Part shown: piece after piece, positions 1 to 6,580 of the stretch
Layout: each line of letters opens with the position of its first letter
Numbering within the stretch: position 1 is the stretch's first letter
Assembly (NCBI GenBank): GCA_020854055.1
Contig: JADZGD010000052.1
Location: 1-46,120, forward strand
From: Bryobacterales bacterium
Lineage (GTDB): Bacteria; Acidobacteriota; Terriglobia; Bryobacterales; Bryobacteraceae
Length of the DNA stretch: 46,120 bases
Direction of reading: 5' to 3'
The notes under the pieces: generated by a model
The model's input: the letters and a program-made list of their open reading frames with translations, nothing else
Databases searched by the model: none
Told to the model about the DNA's origin: nothing
Translations under genes and position numbers: made by a program

Positions 1-1603
1 CCAGAAACTCCGTCGGCCCCTCGCCCCGCCCACTGGCCTCGATGGCGGCATTCAGCAGCTCTTCGATGTTGGCCAGCCGCGACTCGCTTTCCGGCGAAGG
101 ATCGGCTTCCAGCATTCGCTGGTAGCCGGTGCGGTCCACGATCCGCCGCAGCGTATCGGCCAGGGATTCCGACCCGACGCCCTTGCCAAGTTCATCAATC
201 AGATCTACAAACGCCTTCAAGGCGGCCGAGGCGCGAGTAGAAAGCTTCCCCTCGGCGAGCAGCCGTTCCATGGCGTTCCAGACGCTGAGGCCGTTGGCAA
301 GCGCGAAAGACTCAATCTGATCGGTCGTCGTCTTGCCGATGCCGCGAGCCGGAACGTTGATAATGCGCAACAGGTTGATGGAATCCTGCGGAGATACCAG
401 CGCTTTCAGATAGCCGAGCAGGTCCTTGATCTCGGCGCGCTGGTAGAAGCTGAATCCGCCCACCACCAGGTACTTGCGGCCGTAACGCCGCAGCGCTTCC
501 TCGATCTGCCGGGACTGGAAATTGGTGCGGTACAGCACCGCCACCCGGCCTTCCGGCTGCCGCCGGAGCAGCGTCTCGATGGTGTCGGCAATGAACAGGG
601 CTTCGTTTTCCCCATCCCAGGCTTCGTAAAGACCGATCTTCTCGCCTTCGCCGGCATCGGTCCAAAGCCACTTGCCTTTGCGTTCTTTATTATTGGCGAC
701 CACCGCGCTGGCCGATTCGAGAATGTTCTTGGTGGAACGGTAATTCTGCTCCAGCCGGATCACTACCGCATTGGGGTAATCGCGCTCGAAATCCAGAATG
801 TTGCGGATGTCGGCGCCTCGCCAGCCGTATATGGACTGATCCTCGTCGCCGACCGCACAGACGTTGTCGTGGGCATCGGCCAGTAGTCGAACCAGTTCAT
901 ACTGGTTGCGATTGGTGTCCTGGTATTCGTCGATCAGTAGATGTTGCAGTTCGCGGCTGATATGCCGGCGGACTTCGGAATCGTGGTGCAGCAACCGCAC
1001 CGCTTCGAGCAGCAGGTCATCGAAATCGAGCGCATTGGCCTGGCGCAGCCGGCTCTCATACTGTTCGTACACGCTGGCCAGCCGTGAAGTCAGCGGATCC
1101 TTGGCCGCCTGGTACATCTCCGCCGGCGTCTGCTTCTGGCACTTGGCGTTGCTGATGCGGGACAGTGCGGCGCGGTATTGGAGAAACTTTTCGTCCAACC
1201 CGAACTGCTTGTAAATGGACTTCACCAATGCAAGCTGTTCGTCTTCATCGTAAATATTGAAAGTGCGGGTGAAACCCGGCCGGATCCCAGCCAGCGCATC
1301 ACCCTGGCGGCGCAGCAGCCGCACGCAGAAGGAGTGAAAGGTAGAAACCAGCGGGCGGTTCTGCCAGTCCGTCTCGCCAACCAGCGAAGTAACGCGCTGG
1401 CGCATCTCTTCCGCGGCCTTATTCGTGAACGTGACAGCAAGAATGGAAGAGCCCGGCACGTGGTGAAAGCGGATCAGGTACGCCACCCGGTGTGTGATGA
1501 CACGCGTCTTGCCGCTTCCGGCGCCTGCCAGAATCAGAAGTGGACCCTCGCCGTGAGTGACCGCCTGACGTTGCTGAGGATTGAGGCCTTCCAGGAAGTC
1601 CAT
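1..1603 (-). CDS. pcrA: ATP-dependent DNA helicase UvrD/PcrA (3' end outside window)
   Basis: This is a superfamily 1A 3'-5' DNA helicase of the UvrD/PcrA type, used in nucleotide excision repair, mismatch repair and clearing of replication blocks. The 534 visible residues begin MDFLEGLNPQQRQAV (Q motif). They then show Walker A AGAGSGKT (about residues 27-33), TFHSFC, the Walker B box LIDEYQDTN, and the GDEDQSIYGWRGAD and LEQNYRST motifs. The frame is open to the window edge, so the C-terminal domain lies outside. The start at 1603 matches the family N-terminus. An overlapping ATG slightly upstream is in another frame. Family assignment is firm; the choice between PcrA and UvrD is naming only. 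Confidence 0.95.
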   Translation of the reverse strand, partial: MDFLEGLNPQQRQAVTHGEGPLLILAGAGSGKTRVITHRVAYLIRFHHVPGSSILAVTFTNKAAEEMRQRVTSLVGETDWQNRPLVSTFHSFCVRLLRRQGDALAGIRPGFTRTFNIYDEDEQLALVKSIYKQFGLDEKFLQYRAALSRISNAKCQKQTPAEMYQAAKDPLTSRLASVYEQYESRLRQANALDFDDLLLEAVRLLHHDSEVRRHISRELQHLLIDEYQDTNRNQYELVRLLADAHDNVCAVGDEDQSIYGWRGADIRNILDFERDYPNAVVIRLEQNYRSTKNILESASAVVANNKERKGKWLWTDAGEGEKIGLYEAWDGENEALFIADTIETLLRRQPEGRVAVLYRTNFQSRQIEEALRRYGRKYLVVGGFSFYQRAEIKDLLGYLKALVSPQDSINLLRIINVPARGIGKTTTDQIESFALANGLSVWNAMERLLAEGKLSTRASAALKAFVDLIDELGKGVGSESLADTLRRIVDRTGYQRMLEADPSPESESRLANIEELLNAAIEASGRGEGPTEFL

Positions 1604-1768
1604 GAAAGAAATTGAGTTCTTTCATCGTACCATGTGCCCGCGCGGCAATCGAACCGCCGTCCAAAGGCAGGTAGATCACATTGCAACAGCCGATGATACC
1701 GGGCGATTCCCCGCGTCCGCGCAGAACATACCCCGCATTTTTTTCAAGTGAAATTCCCTATGAAGGGA

Positions 1769-1797
1769 TTGCATAGGTTTAGTACTACTGGTACATA
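1769..1797 (+). promoter_or_regulatory. Candidate sigma-70 promoter giving a leaderless transcript
   Basis: TTGCAT (1769-1774) and TACATA (1792-1797) are separated by exactly 17 bp. A start about 7 nt downstream of the -10 box would fall on the ATG at 1804, so the message would have no leader. GTACTACTGGTAC (1782-1794) overlaps the spacer and -10 box and could be an operator. A second small inverted repeat, TCCCT-N4-AGGGA, lies just upstream. This is inferred from spacing and box similarity only. Confidence 0.4.
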
Positions 1798-1803
1798 TAG
1801 ACC

Positions 1804-2004
1804 ATGTCGAATTTAACCCCCTCCTCCGACACCTCAGTCGAATTCGAACTGTCTCGTCTGTACGCGCGCCGCGCCATTGTTGATGACCTGATCCGCGCGC
1901 TGCAGCGGTACGAGTCCGGCCCGATCGAAACCGTTGCCAAAAAAGGCACAAAACGCAAGACAGCAGCCGATCAACCGGCCTGGGCTCAGGTTCTGGCGTC
2001 CTGA
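1804..2004 (+). CDS. Small hypothetical protein (66 aa)
   Basis: I do not recognise a named family. The protein has an acidic-polar N-terminus, a predicted helical stretch FELSRLYARRAIVDDLIRAL (about residues 14-33) and a basic tail rich in Lys and Arg. It has no signal peptide or membrane segment and is probably cytoplasmic. No Shine-Dalgarno sequence precedes the ATG, but a well-spaced promoter places the transcription start at or next to it. It is divergent from the helicase gene. The amphipathic helix and promoter favour a real gene; no function can be assigned. Confidence 0.5.
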   Translation: MSNLTPSSDTSVEFELSRLYARRAIVDDLIRALQRYESGPIETVAKKGTKRKTAADQPAWAQVLAS

Positions 2005-2433
2005 TTACACGGAAACCAGCAGCATCCGACTACTCGGCCGCGAGCATCGGATAGGAGCGGTTGGCAGCAGACCGCTTTCGCTTTTCTTTCCCCTCTGGCT
2101 CCGCATCCTTCCCGGAGTTTCTCCTCTTCCAGCCCCGGCCTAGGTAGCCGTAATCCGTTCGCCGAATCTGCAGCGGGCACGGCCCAAGCGCCTACGACTT
2201 CTGATTTTCAGCGGCCTCTGAAATTGGATCAGGACGTCCGCAAGACGATCTTGCGGCCGGCACGGACGAGGAACCGGTTTCCCAGTTGGAGGCACGCCAT
2301 TGAGGTATTGGCATCGCCTACACGAGCGCCGGAAAAGCCGGCCGAAACAGGCTTACGGAGGGATTTCGGCAGACAGCTATCTCGTTGTGTGGCCGGCGAA
2401 TTTGCCTTATACTCACATCCATCTGGAGGAGCA
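2005..2433. other. 429-bp stretch without a convincing gene; possible ORF remnant
   Basis: No intact gene is visible. On the minus strand a frame open from 2191 down to the TAG at 2030 encodes 53 residues with protein-like composition (PLQIRRTDYGYLGRGWKRR, then a Lys/Glu-rich tail). It has an in-frame TAG immediately upstream (2192-2194) and no start codon near its beginning. It could be the decayed 3' end of a gene or chance. A plus-strand frame entering from 2224 is only an open extension upstream of the better start at 2434. Confidence 0.3.
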
Positions 2434-2895
2434 ATGGCGGCAACGCATCTCAAGTTTTACAACGTGACCGACGCCGTCGGTCCATATCAACCTAACCAGC
2501 GAACCGACGTGATGCTAGTTCAGTTTTTTCTCAAGGAAATCGGAGACTTCTGGGGGCTCCTGGGTCCGGCGCCCAATGGCATGGCCGTCAGCGGCTTTGA
2601 CTTAAAGATATTGAAACCGCTACAAGTTAACGGTACCGCCGATCAAAACCTATATCAATGGATCAAGTGGTTTCAGAGTATGAGCAGTTTCGGGGGCACG
2701 ACGGCCGCGCAGGACGGAATTGTAACCCCCGCCACAAGCACATCCCACAAGGGAGCACGTTCCCGAGTTTCCTACTCGATCGTTAAGATGAACAATGCTT
2801 TCCGCAGCTTTTTCGCGCATCGTTGGGAAAATTTGGCGTCTGACGGCAAGGTTCCTAGCGAACTTGGAGCGGCACTCAGGTCGAACTTCGAGTAA
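2434..2895 (+). CDS. Hypothetical protein, possibly related to peptidoglycan-binding-like domains
   Basis: This is a 153-residue protein of uncertain function. The ATG at 2434 follows a strong GGAGGA Shine-Dalgarno sequence by a few bases, so this start is preferred over a TTG 70 codons upstream. The N-terminal half reads PNQRTDVMLVQFFLKEIG, then LKPLQVNGTADQNLYQWIKW. This pattern (a helix with LVQ, then a G-T/D-...-W segment) faintly recalls PGB_1-type repeats but is not diagnostic. The C-terminal half contains YSIVKMNNAFRSFFAHRWENL. There is no signal peptide. It may be a stand-alone gene, since a terminator-like hairpin follows. The domain similarity is only an impression. Confidence 0.65.
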   Translation: MAATHLKFYNVTDAVGPYQPNQRTDVMLVQFFLKEIGDFWGLLGPAPNGMAVSGFDLKILKPLQVNGTADQNLYQWIKWFQSMSSFGGTTAAQDGIVTPATSTSHKGARSRVSYSIVKMNNAFRSFFAHRWENLASDGKVPSELGAALRSNFE

Positions 2896-3072
2896 CCGGC
2901 ATGCGCCGCCACGCCGGACTTCTGGTGATTGCCTCAGGTTCAACCGGCCACCACCGGAACTTCGTCCGTGCCACGGGTGCCCGCGAACGGGATTTGGGCC
3001 TCGTCCGCCCTTCCATCCTCATGGAACCCCGCTTCACCGGTCTCACTTTTGCTTTTTGCAGTAGGGGCTTGT

Positions 3073-3101
3073 AACCTAGCAATTTGCAGGTTCGCCTTTT
3101 T
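3073..3101 (+). terminator. Possible intrinsic terminator before the sigma-factor operon
   Basis: AACCT(A)GCA pairs with TGCAGGTT as an 8-bp stem with one bulged A and a short loop (3073-3092). It is followed by CGCC and a run of five T. It would separate the 2434-2895 gene from the sigma-factor operon. The stem is moderate and the T run is displaced by four bases. Confidence 0.4.
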
Positions 3102-3105
3102 CGAT

Positions 3106-3124
3106 GAGTCAAATTTGAGGACTC
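3106..3124. repeat. Nested inverted repeat upstream of the sigma-factor gene
   Basis: GAGTC (3106-3110) and GACTC (3120-3124) flank and overlap the perfect 10-bp palindrome TCAAATTTGA (3109-3118). It ends 22 bp before the sigma-factor start, a position suitable for an operator or a leader hairpin. No regulator can be named. Confidence 0.3.
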
Positions 3125-3146
3125 GGCAACCGGCAACCCGAGCGGC

Positions 3147-3740
3147 ATGCTGGTAGATTTTGAGATCATTGAACGCGCGCAGCAAGGTGACGGCGGTGCG
3201 TTTAACCAGATGGTGCAGGCGTACCGCAAGCGGATTCTAGGAACGATCGCGCGTTTGATCGGCCGCCCGGAAGATGTTGAGGACGTTGGGCAAGAGGTAT
3301 TTGTCCGGCTGTTTTTTTCGCTCGACCAGCTTCGGACGCCGGAGGTTTTTGAGCCTTGGCTCTACCGCTTGACGGTCAATGCGGCGTATGATTATTTGCG
3401 GCGGCAACGCCGGCGGCGCGAGTCGCGGATGTCGGACCTGAGCGAGCAGCAGGTGGTGATCGCCGACGCGCTGGCCGGGGGCCGCAGGTTGGACGAGGAG
3501 CAACAGAAGGCGCGAACCAGAGAGTTCGTCCAGTCGCTGCTCAGTTCGGTCTCCGAAGAAGACCGGATTCTGTTAACGCTGAAAGAAGTAGAAGGTCTGT
3601 CTCTCAAGGAGTTGGAGCAGATTTACCAGGTGAAGGAAAATGCGCTTAAGGTCCGGCTCTTCCGGGCTCGTCAGCGAGTTTTGAAGGCCTTTGCGGCGAC
3701 CCAACCCGAAGCCGCAAAGCAGCTAAGCGGAGACGACTAG
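3147..3740 (+). CDS. ECF-type RNA polymerase sigma factor
   Basis: This 197-residue sigma-70-family factor of the extracytoplasmic-function group would redirect RNA polymerase to its own regulon. Region 2 (about residues 8-95) contains QAYRKRILGTIARLIGR, the EDVGQEVFVRLF helix and PWLYRLTVNAAYDYLRRQRR, which melts and binds the -10 element. Region 4 (about 140-187) contains LKEVEGLSLKEL, QVKENALKVRLFRARQRV, the helix-turn-helix for the -35 element. The linker between them is short, as in ECF factors. It leads an operon with a membrane protein 6 nt downstream and a Spy-like protein that overlaps that one. An inverted repeat precedes it. The target regulon is unknown. Confidence 0.93.
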   Translation: MLVDFEIIERAQQGDGGAFNQMVQAYRKRILGTIARLIGRPEDVEDVGQEVFVRLFFSLDQLRTPEVFEPWLYRLTVNAAYDYLRRQRRRRESRMSDLSEQQVVIADALAGGRRLDEEQQKARTREFVQSLLSSVSEEDRILLTLKEVEGLSLKELEQIYQVKENALKVRLFRARQRVLKAFAATQPEAAKQLSGDD

Positions 3741-3746
3741 CAACTT

Positions 3747-4094
3747 ATGGCTCTACCGAATGACGGGTTTCACGATGAGCTGGCCCGGGCATTTGCCGAG
3801 TATCGGGAAGCGTGCCCGGCGCCGGAGCTAAGCGACGGATTCATGCCCGGTATCTGGCGCGGGATTGAAGCACGATGCGGCTTCTCCATGACGGTAAGAC
3901 GGATTTCGCGCCGCTTTGTCACTGCCGCAGTTGCGCTCTGCCTGCTGATGGCCATTCTGCTGACGATTCCACGAACACCGAATGCCGCTGTTGGGTACGC
4001 TTCTTCAACCTATCTCGAAGCGTTGGCCACGGATCACTCCATAGAGGATATTCCGATCACCGATCTAGAGCACAGAGATGGAGGAGTGGAGTGA
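3747..4094 (+). CDS. Small membrane protein, probable anti-sigma factor
   Basis: This 115-residue protein starts 6 nt after the sigma-factor stop. It has a cytoplasmic-like N-terminal half (residues 1-50, with the FMPGIWRGIEAR segment seen before the membrane anchor in acidobacterial anti-sigma proteins), a basic patch RRISRR, one hydrophobic helix (about 58-74) and a short external tail. There is no zinc-binding HxxxCxxC motif, so it is not a classical ZAS-type anti-sigma factor. Position and topology suggest it tethers or restrains the sigma factor. This role is inferred; the sequence itself shows only a single-pass membrane protein. Confidence 0.75.
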   Translation: MALPNDGFHDELARAFAEYREACPAPELSDGFMPGIWRGIEARCGFSMTVRRISRRFVTAAVALCLLMAILLTIPRTPNAAVGYASSTYLEALATDHSIEDIPITDLEHRDGGVE

Positions 4095-4489
4095 TGCGCC
4101 GCTCGAATGTTGTCATCGGGCTTTACCTTCTACTGGTGTTTCTGAGCGGAGGCGCGGTAGGGTTCTTCGGCCATCTGCTGTATCGCCCTTCCATCGCCCG
4201 TACCGCGACTGTGACGAAACCGCGTCCTGAGGAGCTGCGGCGTAAGCGCCTCCAGGACATGAAGGAACGGCTGAAGTTAACTGACGGCCAGGTCACCCGC
4301 CTCAACGGAATCTACGATAGCACCCGGCAGGAGTTCATCGAGAAGATCCGCCCCCAGATGAAGGTGATCCAGCAACAGCAGGTCGACAAGATTCGGGCGA
4401 TTCTGACCGGCGAACAGCTGACGGAGTACCAGAAGATGCTCGACGAAGCCGAGCAGAAGCGCCAACAATCAAAAGGCCCGGGCTGCTGA
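4094..4489 (+). CDS. Spy/CpxP-like periplasmic protein (heavy-metal resistance family)
   Basis: This 131-residue protein has an N-terminal membrane anchor or signal (VVIGLYLLLVFLSGGAVGFF, about residues 6-25), then a charged, all-helical domain. The domain pattern (LKLTDGQVTRLNGIYDSTRQEF, then KIRAILTGEQLTEYQKMLDE) resembles the two LTxxQ-type repeats of Spy/CpxP/CnrX proteins, which sense envelope stress or metals or act as chaperones. Its ATG overlaps the preceding TGA (ATGA), with GGAGGAG upstream, so the two are translationally coupled. Together with the sigma factor this makes a compact envelope-stress module. The stimulus is not evident. Confidence 0.8.
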   Translation: MRRSNVVIGLYLLLVFLSGGAVGFFGHLLYRPSIARTATVTKPRPEELRRKRLQDMKERLKLTDGQVTRLNGIYDSTRQEFIEKIRPQMKVIQQQQVDKIRAILTGEQLTEYQKMLDEAEQKRQQSKGPGC

Positions 4490-4518
4490 GGATCGCGCCT
4501 CGCAATCTTCCGGGCCTT
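4473..4518. terminator. Hairpin between convergent genes
   Basis: AAGGCCCGG (4473-4481) pairs perfectly with CCGGGCCTT (4510-4518) across a loop of 28 nt. It is flanked by short A runs on both sides. It lies at the 3' end of the Spy-like gene and faces the 3' end of rpmE, so it could end transcription in either direction. The long loop and short T run make it only a moderate terminator. Confidence 0.5.
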
Positions 4519-4565
4519 AAAATTCCTGGGGTGTGGGGGGCGGTGACTGATGCCAATCGGGCGGC

Positions 4566-4799
4566 TTAGTTCTTCTTCGCCTTGGCTGGCTTCGCCTGGA
4601 CGTTCTGATATTTACGCGTAAACCGCTGAACCCGGCCTTCGGTGTCAATCAGTTTCTGGCGTCCCGTGAAGAACGGATGGCAACTTGAACAGATTTCCAC
4701 GCGGATATCGCCCTTGTGTGTAGAGCGGGTGCGGAAGGTGTGACCGCACGCACAAATTACGTTCACTTCGTTGTAAGCAGGGTGAATCCCAGCTTTCAT
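4566..4799 (-). CDS. rpmE: 50S ribosomal protein L31 (zinc-binding type)
   Basis: This 77-residue protein is ribosomal protein L31, part of the large subunit at the intersubunit bridge. It begins [10 protein letters not shown], typical of L31, and carries the zinc ligands C16, C18, C37 and C40 (CACGH and [10 protein letters not shown]), which mark the C+ zinc-containing form. A Lys/Ala-rich tail follows the conserved core. An AAAGGAA sequence precedes the ATG. Two promoter options lie upstream: a proximal one at 4836-4863 and a stronger distal one at 5112-5140 whose transcript must pass a terminator hairpin. Confidence 0.97.
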   Translation of the reverse strand: MKAGIHPAYNEVNVICACGHTFRTRSTHKGDIRVEICSSCHPFFTGRQKLIDTEGRVQRFTRKYQNVQAKPAKAKKN

Positions 4800-4835
4800 C
4801 GGAAAACAGTTCCTTTCGTCGGTATTGCTTCTCTC

Positions 4836-4863
4836 AGTGTAGCACTATCGGGCGCACACTCAA
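4836..4863 (-). promoter_or_regulatory. Candidate proximal promoter for rpmE
   Basis: Read on the minus strand, TTGAGT (4863-4858) and TACACT (4841-4836) are spaced by 16 bp, giving a start about 30 nt upstream of the rpmE ATG. It lies downstream of the hairpin at 4890-4920, so rpmE could be made without passing that terminator. Confidence 0.45.
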
Positions 4864-4889
4864 ATTCGAGCGAATCACCCGACGTGAAA

Positions 4890-4920
4890 AACCCTCGTGG
4901 CGTGACACGCCACGAGGGTT
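4890..4920 (-). terminator. Strong intrinsic terminator on the minus strand
   Basis: AACCCTCGTGGCGTG (4890-4904) and CACGCCACGAGGGTT (4906-4920) are perfect inverted repeats around one base, a 31-bp palindrome. Read on the minus strand the stem is followed by a run of T (TTTTTC), the layout of a Rho-independent terminator. On the plus strand it is followed only by CTTGT. It sits between the unit at 4885-5105 and rpmE. Confidence 0.85.
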
Positions 4921-5014
4921 CTTGTAGCCTGTAGGTTATCCGTGCGCGTAGCAGCCGTTCCATGGGAGCAGCGGCTTCGCCACTGTAACGAAACCTGAAC
5001 TTAAGAGCTTCGAC

Positions 5015-5074
5015 TCAGCAGTCGGCCACCTCGCGCAGGGTTATTCCATCAATAAAACTACAGCCAATACTCAT
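5015..5074 (-). CDS. Possible 19-residue leader peptide upstream of rpmE
   Basis: The ORF encodes MSIGCSFIDGITLREVADC. It is preceded by AAGGAGGTGGTCC (5095-5083), which matches the complement of the usual bacterial 16S rRNA 3' tail at 12 of 13 bases. The core AAGGAGG is 14 nt from the ATG, longer than ideal, while the 3' part of the match is closer. The frame contains the sequence that could pair with the downstream terminator arm, as expected of an attenuator peptide. Two Cys codons are notable next to a zinc-binding L31, but a sensing role is speculation. It may instead not be translated. Confidence 0.35.
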   Translation of the reverse strand: MSIGCSFIDGITLREVADC

Positions 5075-5111
5075 GTTTTACTGGACCACCTCCTTCCTCA
5101 GTGATAGCTCC

Positions 5112-5140
5112 ATCCTATATCCGGACAGACGGATTGTCAA
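5112..5140 (-). promoter_or_regulatory. Strong sigma-70-like promoter for the leader upstream of rpmE
   Basis: On the minus strand, consensus TTGACA (5140-5135) is followed after 17 bp by TAGGAT (5117-5112). A TATAGG in the same stretch gives a 15-bp alternative. The start would fall near 5105, followed within about 10 nt by the extended Shine-Dalgarno sequence. Confidence 0.6.
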
Positions 5141-5219
5141 CAAATCCTCCGGCCGTACCGCTATCGGTGGGGTCCGAAAGCACGATAAGCACTACTCGTT
5201 GTACACGATGCCAAAATGG

Positions 5220-6236
5220 CTAAAGATTTCTGCGCAGGAAGCGGCACATCGTCAGCCCGTCCAGCAGGTTGAAGGGGAATTGCCCGGTAGTGTAGTGAGC
5301 ACAGGGCAGGCAAAAGGTCTTGTGAGGCAGGTTGCGATCACGAAATGCCTCCAGCACCTGCCGCGAGTAAACCGGCAGGAACGAGGTATCGTAGCGTCCC
5401 CAGATGAGCAGGCTTTTCAGGGGGTGATCCACCATCCGGTCAAGAAACGTCGCCGGACTGATCACCGCCCAGTAACGCCGCAATTCGTCCTGAGTCAACT
5501 GGCTTGCCAGGCCTTTTTGTACATGGCGTGTGGAGATCCCGGTCCAAACCACGTCGGAGAAATACATCGAGACATGGTTGAACACTCCGACTCTCAGCCG
5601 GCGGTCATGAGCCGCCGTGATGAACGCAATGCAGGAGCCAAGACTCGTCCCCAGAATCGCCAGTTCCGTATAACCCTGCGACTCCAGCCAATCCAGACAG
5701 CTACGAGCATCGATTACCGATTGCCGTGAGGCGTGGATTGTTCGCCCGACGTTGCTCGAGACATGATAATCCGCCCTTTGGAGTTCGGCCGGCATCCGCC
5801 GGTCATGGTATGCCATACTCATCCGTAGCGCTGGCAAGCCAAAACGATTCAACAGTTTACACAAGCCCACATGGCCATCGAAATCGGAATTCCACTGAGG
5901 CAACACCAGCACCGCGCGGTTAGCGGCCTTCGCCAGCGGAAAATACTGGCCATGCACGGTGTTATTTTCCTCATAGGGTGAGCGGACGGCGCTGGTGAAT
6001 GTCAGATGGTTGGCATTCAGACGAAAGTCGGAGGGCTGCCGATAGGAGTAAAACGTGTCGGAATCCGCCACCGCGCGATCCAGATGAGACGCCAGGCGCT
6101 GGCGTGCGTCGCCATTGGCCGATTGGCCCAGCAACCACTCTTCGCCCCACTCGAACGGACGTACAACACGATTGGTGTCGTGGGAGGCAAGTTCGTTTTC
6201 CCAGCGGTCAATCCACTGGCGGTAGAAACCTAGCAT
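5220..6236 (-). CDS. Alpha/beta hydrolase family protein
   Basis: This 338-residue protein has an alpha/beta hydrolase core. The nucleophile elbow is GTSLG with Ser at about residue 198. A candidate acid sits in IWGRYD, and a candidate His in LPCAHYTTG near the C-terminus. The strand AVLVLPQWNSD (about 108-118) precedes the usual oxyanion region. The helical N-terminus (first 60 residues) and ABHD18-like spacing suggest a relative of the Abhydrolase_18 group, whose substrates are unknown. There is no signal peptide, so it is cytoplasmic. No Shine-Dalgarno sequence is visible before the ATG, so the start is less certain. A promoter-like element lies at 6280-6306 and a hairpin (CCGGTC...GACCGG, about 6254-6271) in the leader. 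Confidence 0.88.
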   Translation of the reverse strand: MLGFYRQWIDRWENELASHDTNRVVRPFEWGEEWLLGQSANGDARQRLASHLDRAVADSDTFYSYRQPSDFRLNANHLTFTSAVRSPYEENNTVHGQYFPLAKAANRAVLVLPQWNSDFDGHVGLCKLLNRFGLPALRMSMAYHDRRMPAELQRADYHVSSNVGRTIHASRQSVIDARSCLDWLESQGYTELAILGTSLGSCIAFITAAHDRRLRVGVFNHVSMYFSDVVWTGISTRHVQKGLASQLTQDELRRYWAVISPATFLDRMVDHPLKSLLIWGRYDTSFLPVYSRQVLEAFRDRNLPHKTFCLPCAHYTTGQFPFNLLDGLTMCRFLRRNL

Positions 6237-6279
6237 GGTGAGATGGCGTTCGCCCGGTCCGCAAAGACCGGCGCAAACC

Positions 6280-6306
6280 GTTATATCGGGAATCTCAGTT
6301 TAGCAA
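6280..6306 (-). promoter_or_regulatory. Candidate promoter for the alpha/beta hydrolase gene
   Basis: TTGCTA (6306-6301) and TATAAC (6285-6280), read on the minus strand, are 15 bp apart, slightly short. It lies downstream of the terminator at 6336-6355, which would insulate it from upstream transcription. Confidence 0.35.
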
Positions 6307-6335
6307 ACGCGCCGGGGAGGCGGCACGCATGAAAA

Positions 6336-6355
6336 AGCCCCGCGACGGCGGGGCT
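6336..6355 (-). terminator. Intrinsic terminator with no obvious upstream gene
   Basis: AGCCCCGC (6336-6343) and GCGGGGCT (6348-6355) form an 8-bp GC-rich stem with a 4-nt loop. Read on the minus strand it is followed by a T run (TTTTTC). No minus-strand gene ends just upstream of it; the next gene to the right is on the plus strand. It may end an unseen short RNA starting in 6360-6480 or insulate the hydrolase gene. The surrounding 6237-6580 region holds no other gene that I can support. Confidence 0.65.
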
Positions 6356-6580
6356 GAAGCCAATTGGAGAGGCAACCCGAACCAAACAATACCTCAAAGA
6401 CCCGGTCATTAACGAGCAATTCACTTGCCACTGCCATCTGATTGATTTCACAATGTCCGCTTGTCGATTCTCCATTTTTCAGTAGCCATCAGGCCGTTCC
6501 AGCTCCACGATTTTGGAAATTTCGTGTTTGCCGGAGGTTCACTGAGTCGTTCGTCAGCTTACATCGGCTACAATACCGAG

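Larger units (their letters stand above)
4885..5105 (-). ncRNA. Candidate small RNA or rpmE attenuator leader
   Basis: A transcript of about 220 nt would start near 5105, from the TTGACA promoter, and end at the 4890-4920 hairpin. Beyond the short ORF it can fold a long imperfect hairpin (GUG-GCG-AGCCG on one side, CGGCU-CGC-CAC on the other, near 4946-4985). CUGUAG near 5060 can pair with CUACAG just before the terminator. AACCCU...GUGGC inside the short ORF (5042-5025) is complementary to the terminator 3' arm (AGGGUU, GCCAC), so an alternative antiterminating pairing is possible. rpmE lies directly downstream. It resembles neither 6S RNA, tmRNA, SRP RNA nor RNase P by eye. Pairings were worked out by hand. 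Confidence 0.45.

Noticed and set aside
2901..3074. 57-residue plus-strand ORF before the sigma-factor gene
   Set aside because: No Shine-Dalgarno site and no recognisable family. Its stop overlaps the terminator-like hairpin, which is equally explained by the upstream gene.
4950..5030. Cobalamin-riboswitch-like boxes (GCCACTG near 4979) on the plus strand
   Set aside because: The rest of the B12 consensus (for example GCCAGGAGACC) is absent, and the clear promoter and terminator are on the opposite strand.
4885..5105. 6S RNA, tmRNA, SRP RNA or RNase P RNA
   Set aside because: The conserved motifs of these RNAs were not seen, and the unit carries a Shine-Dalgarno site and short ORF.
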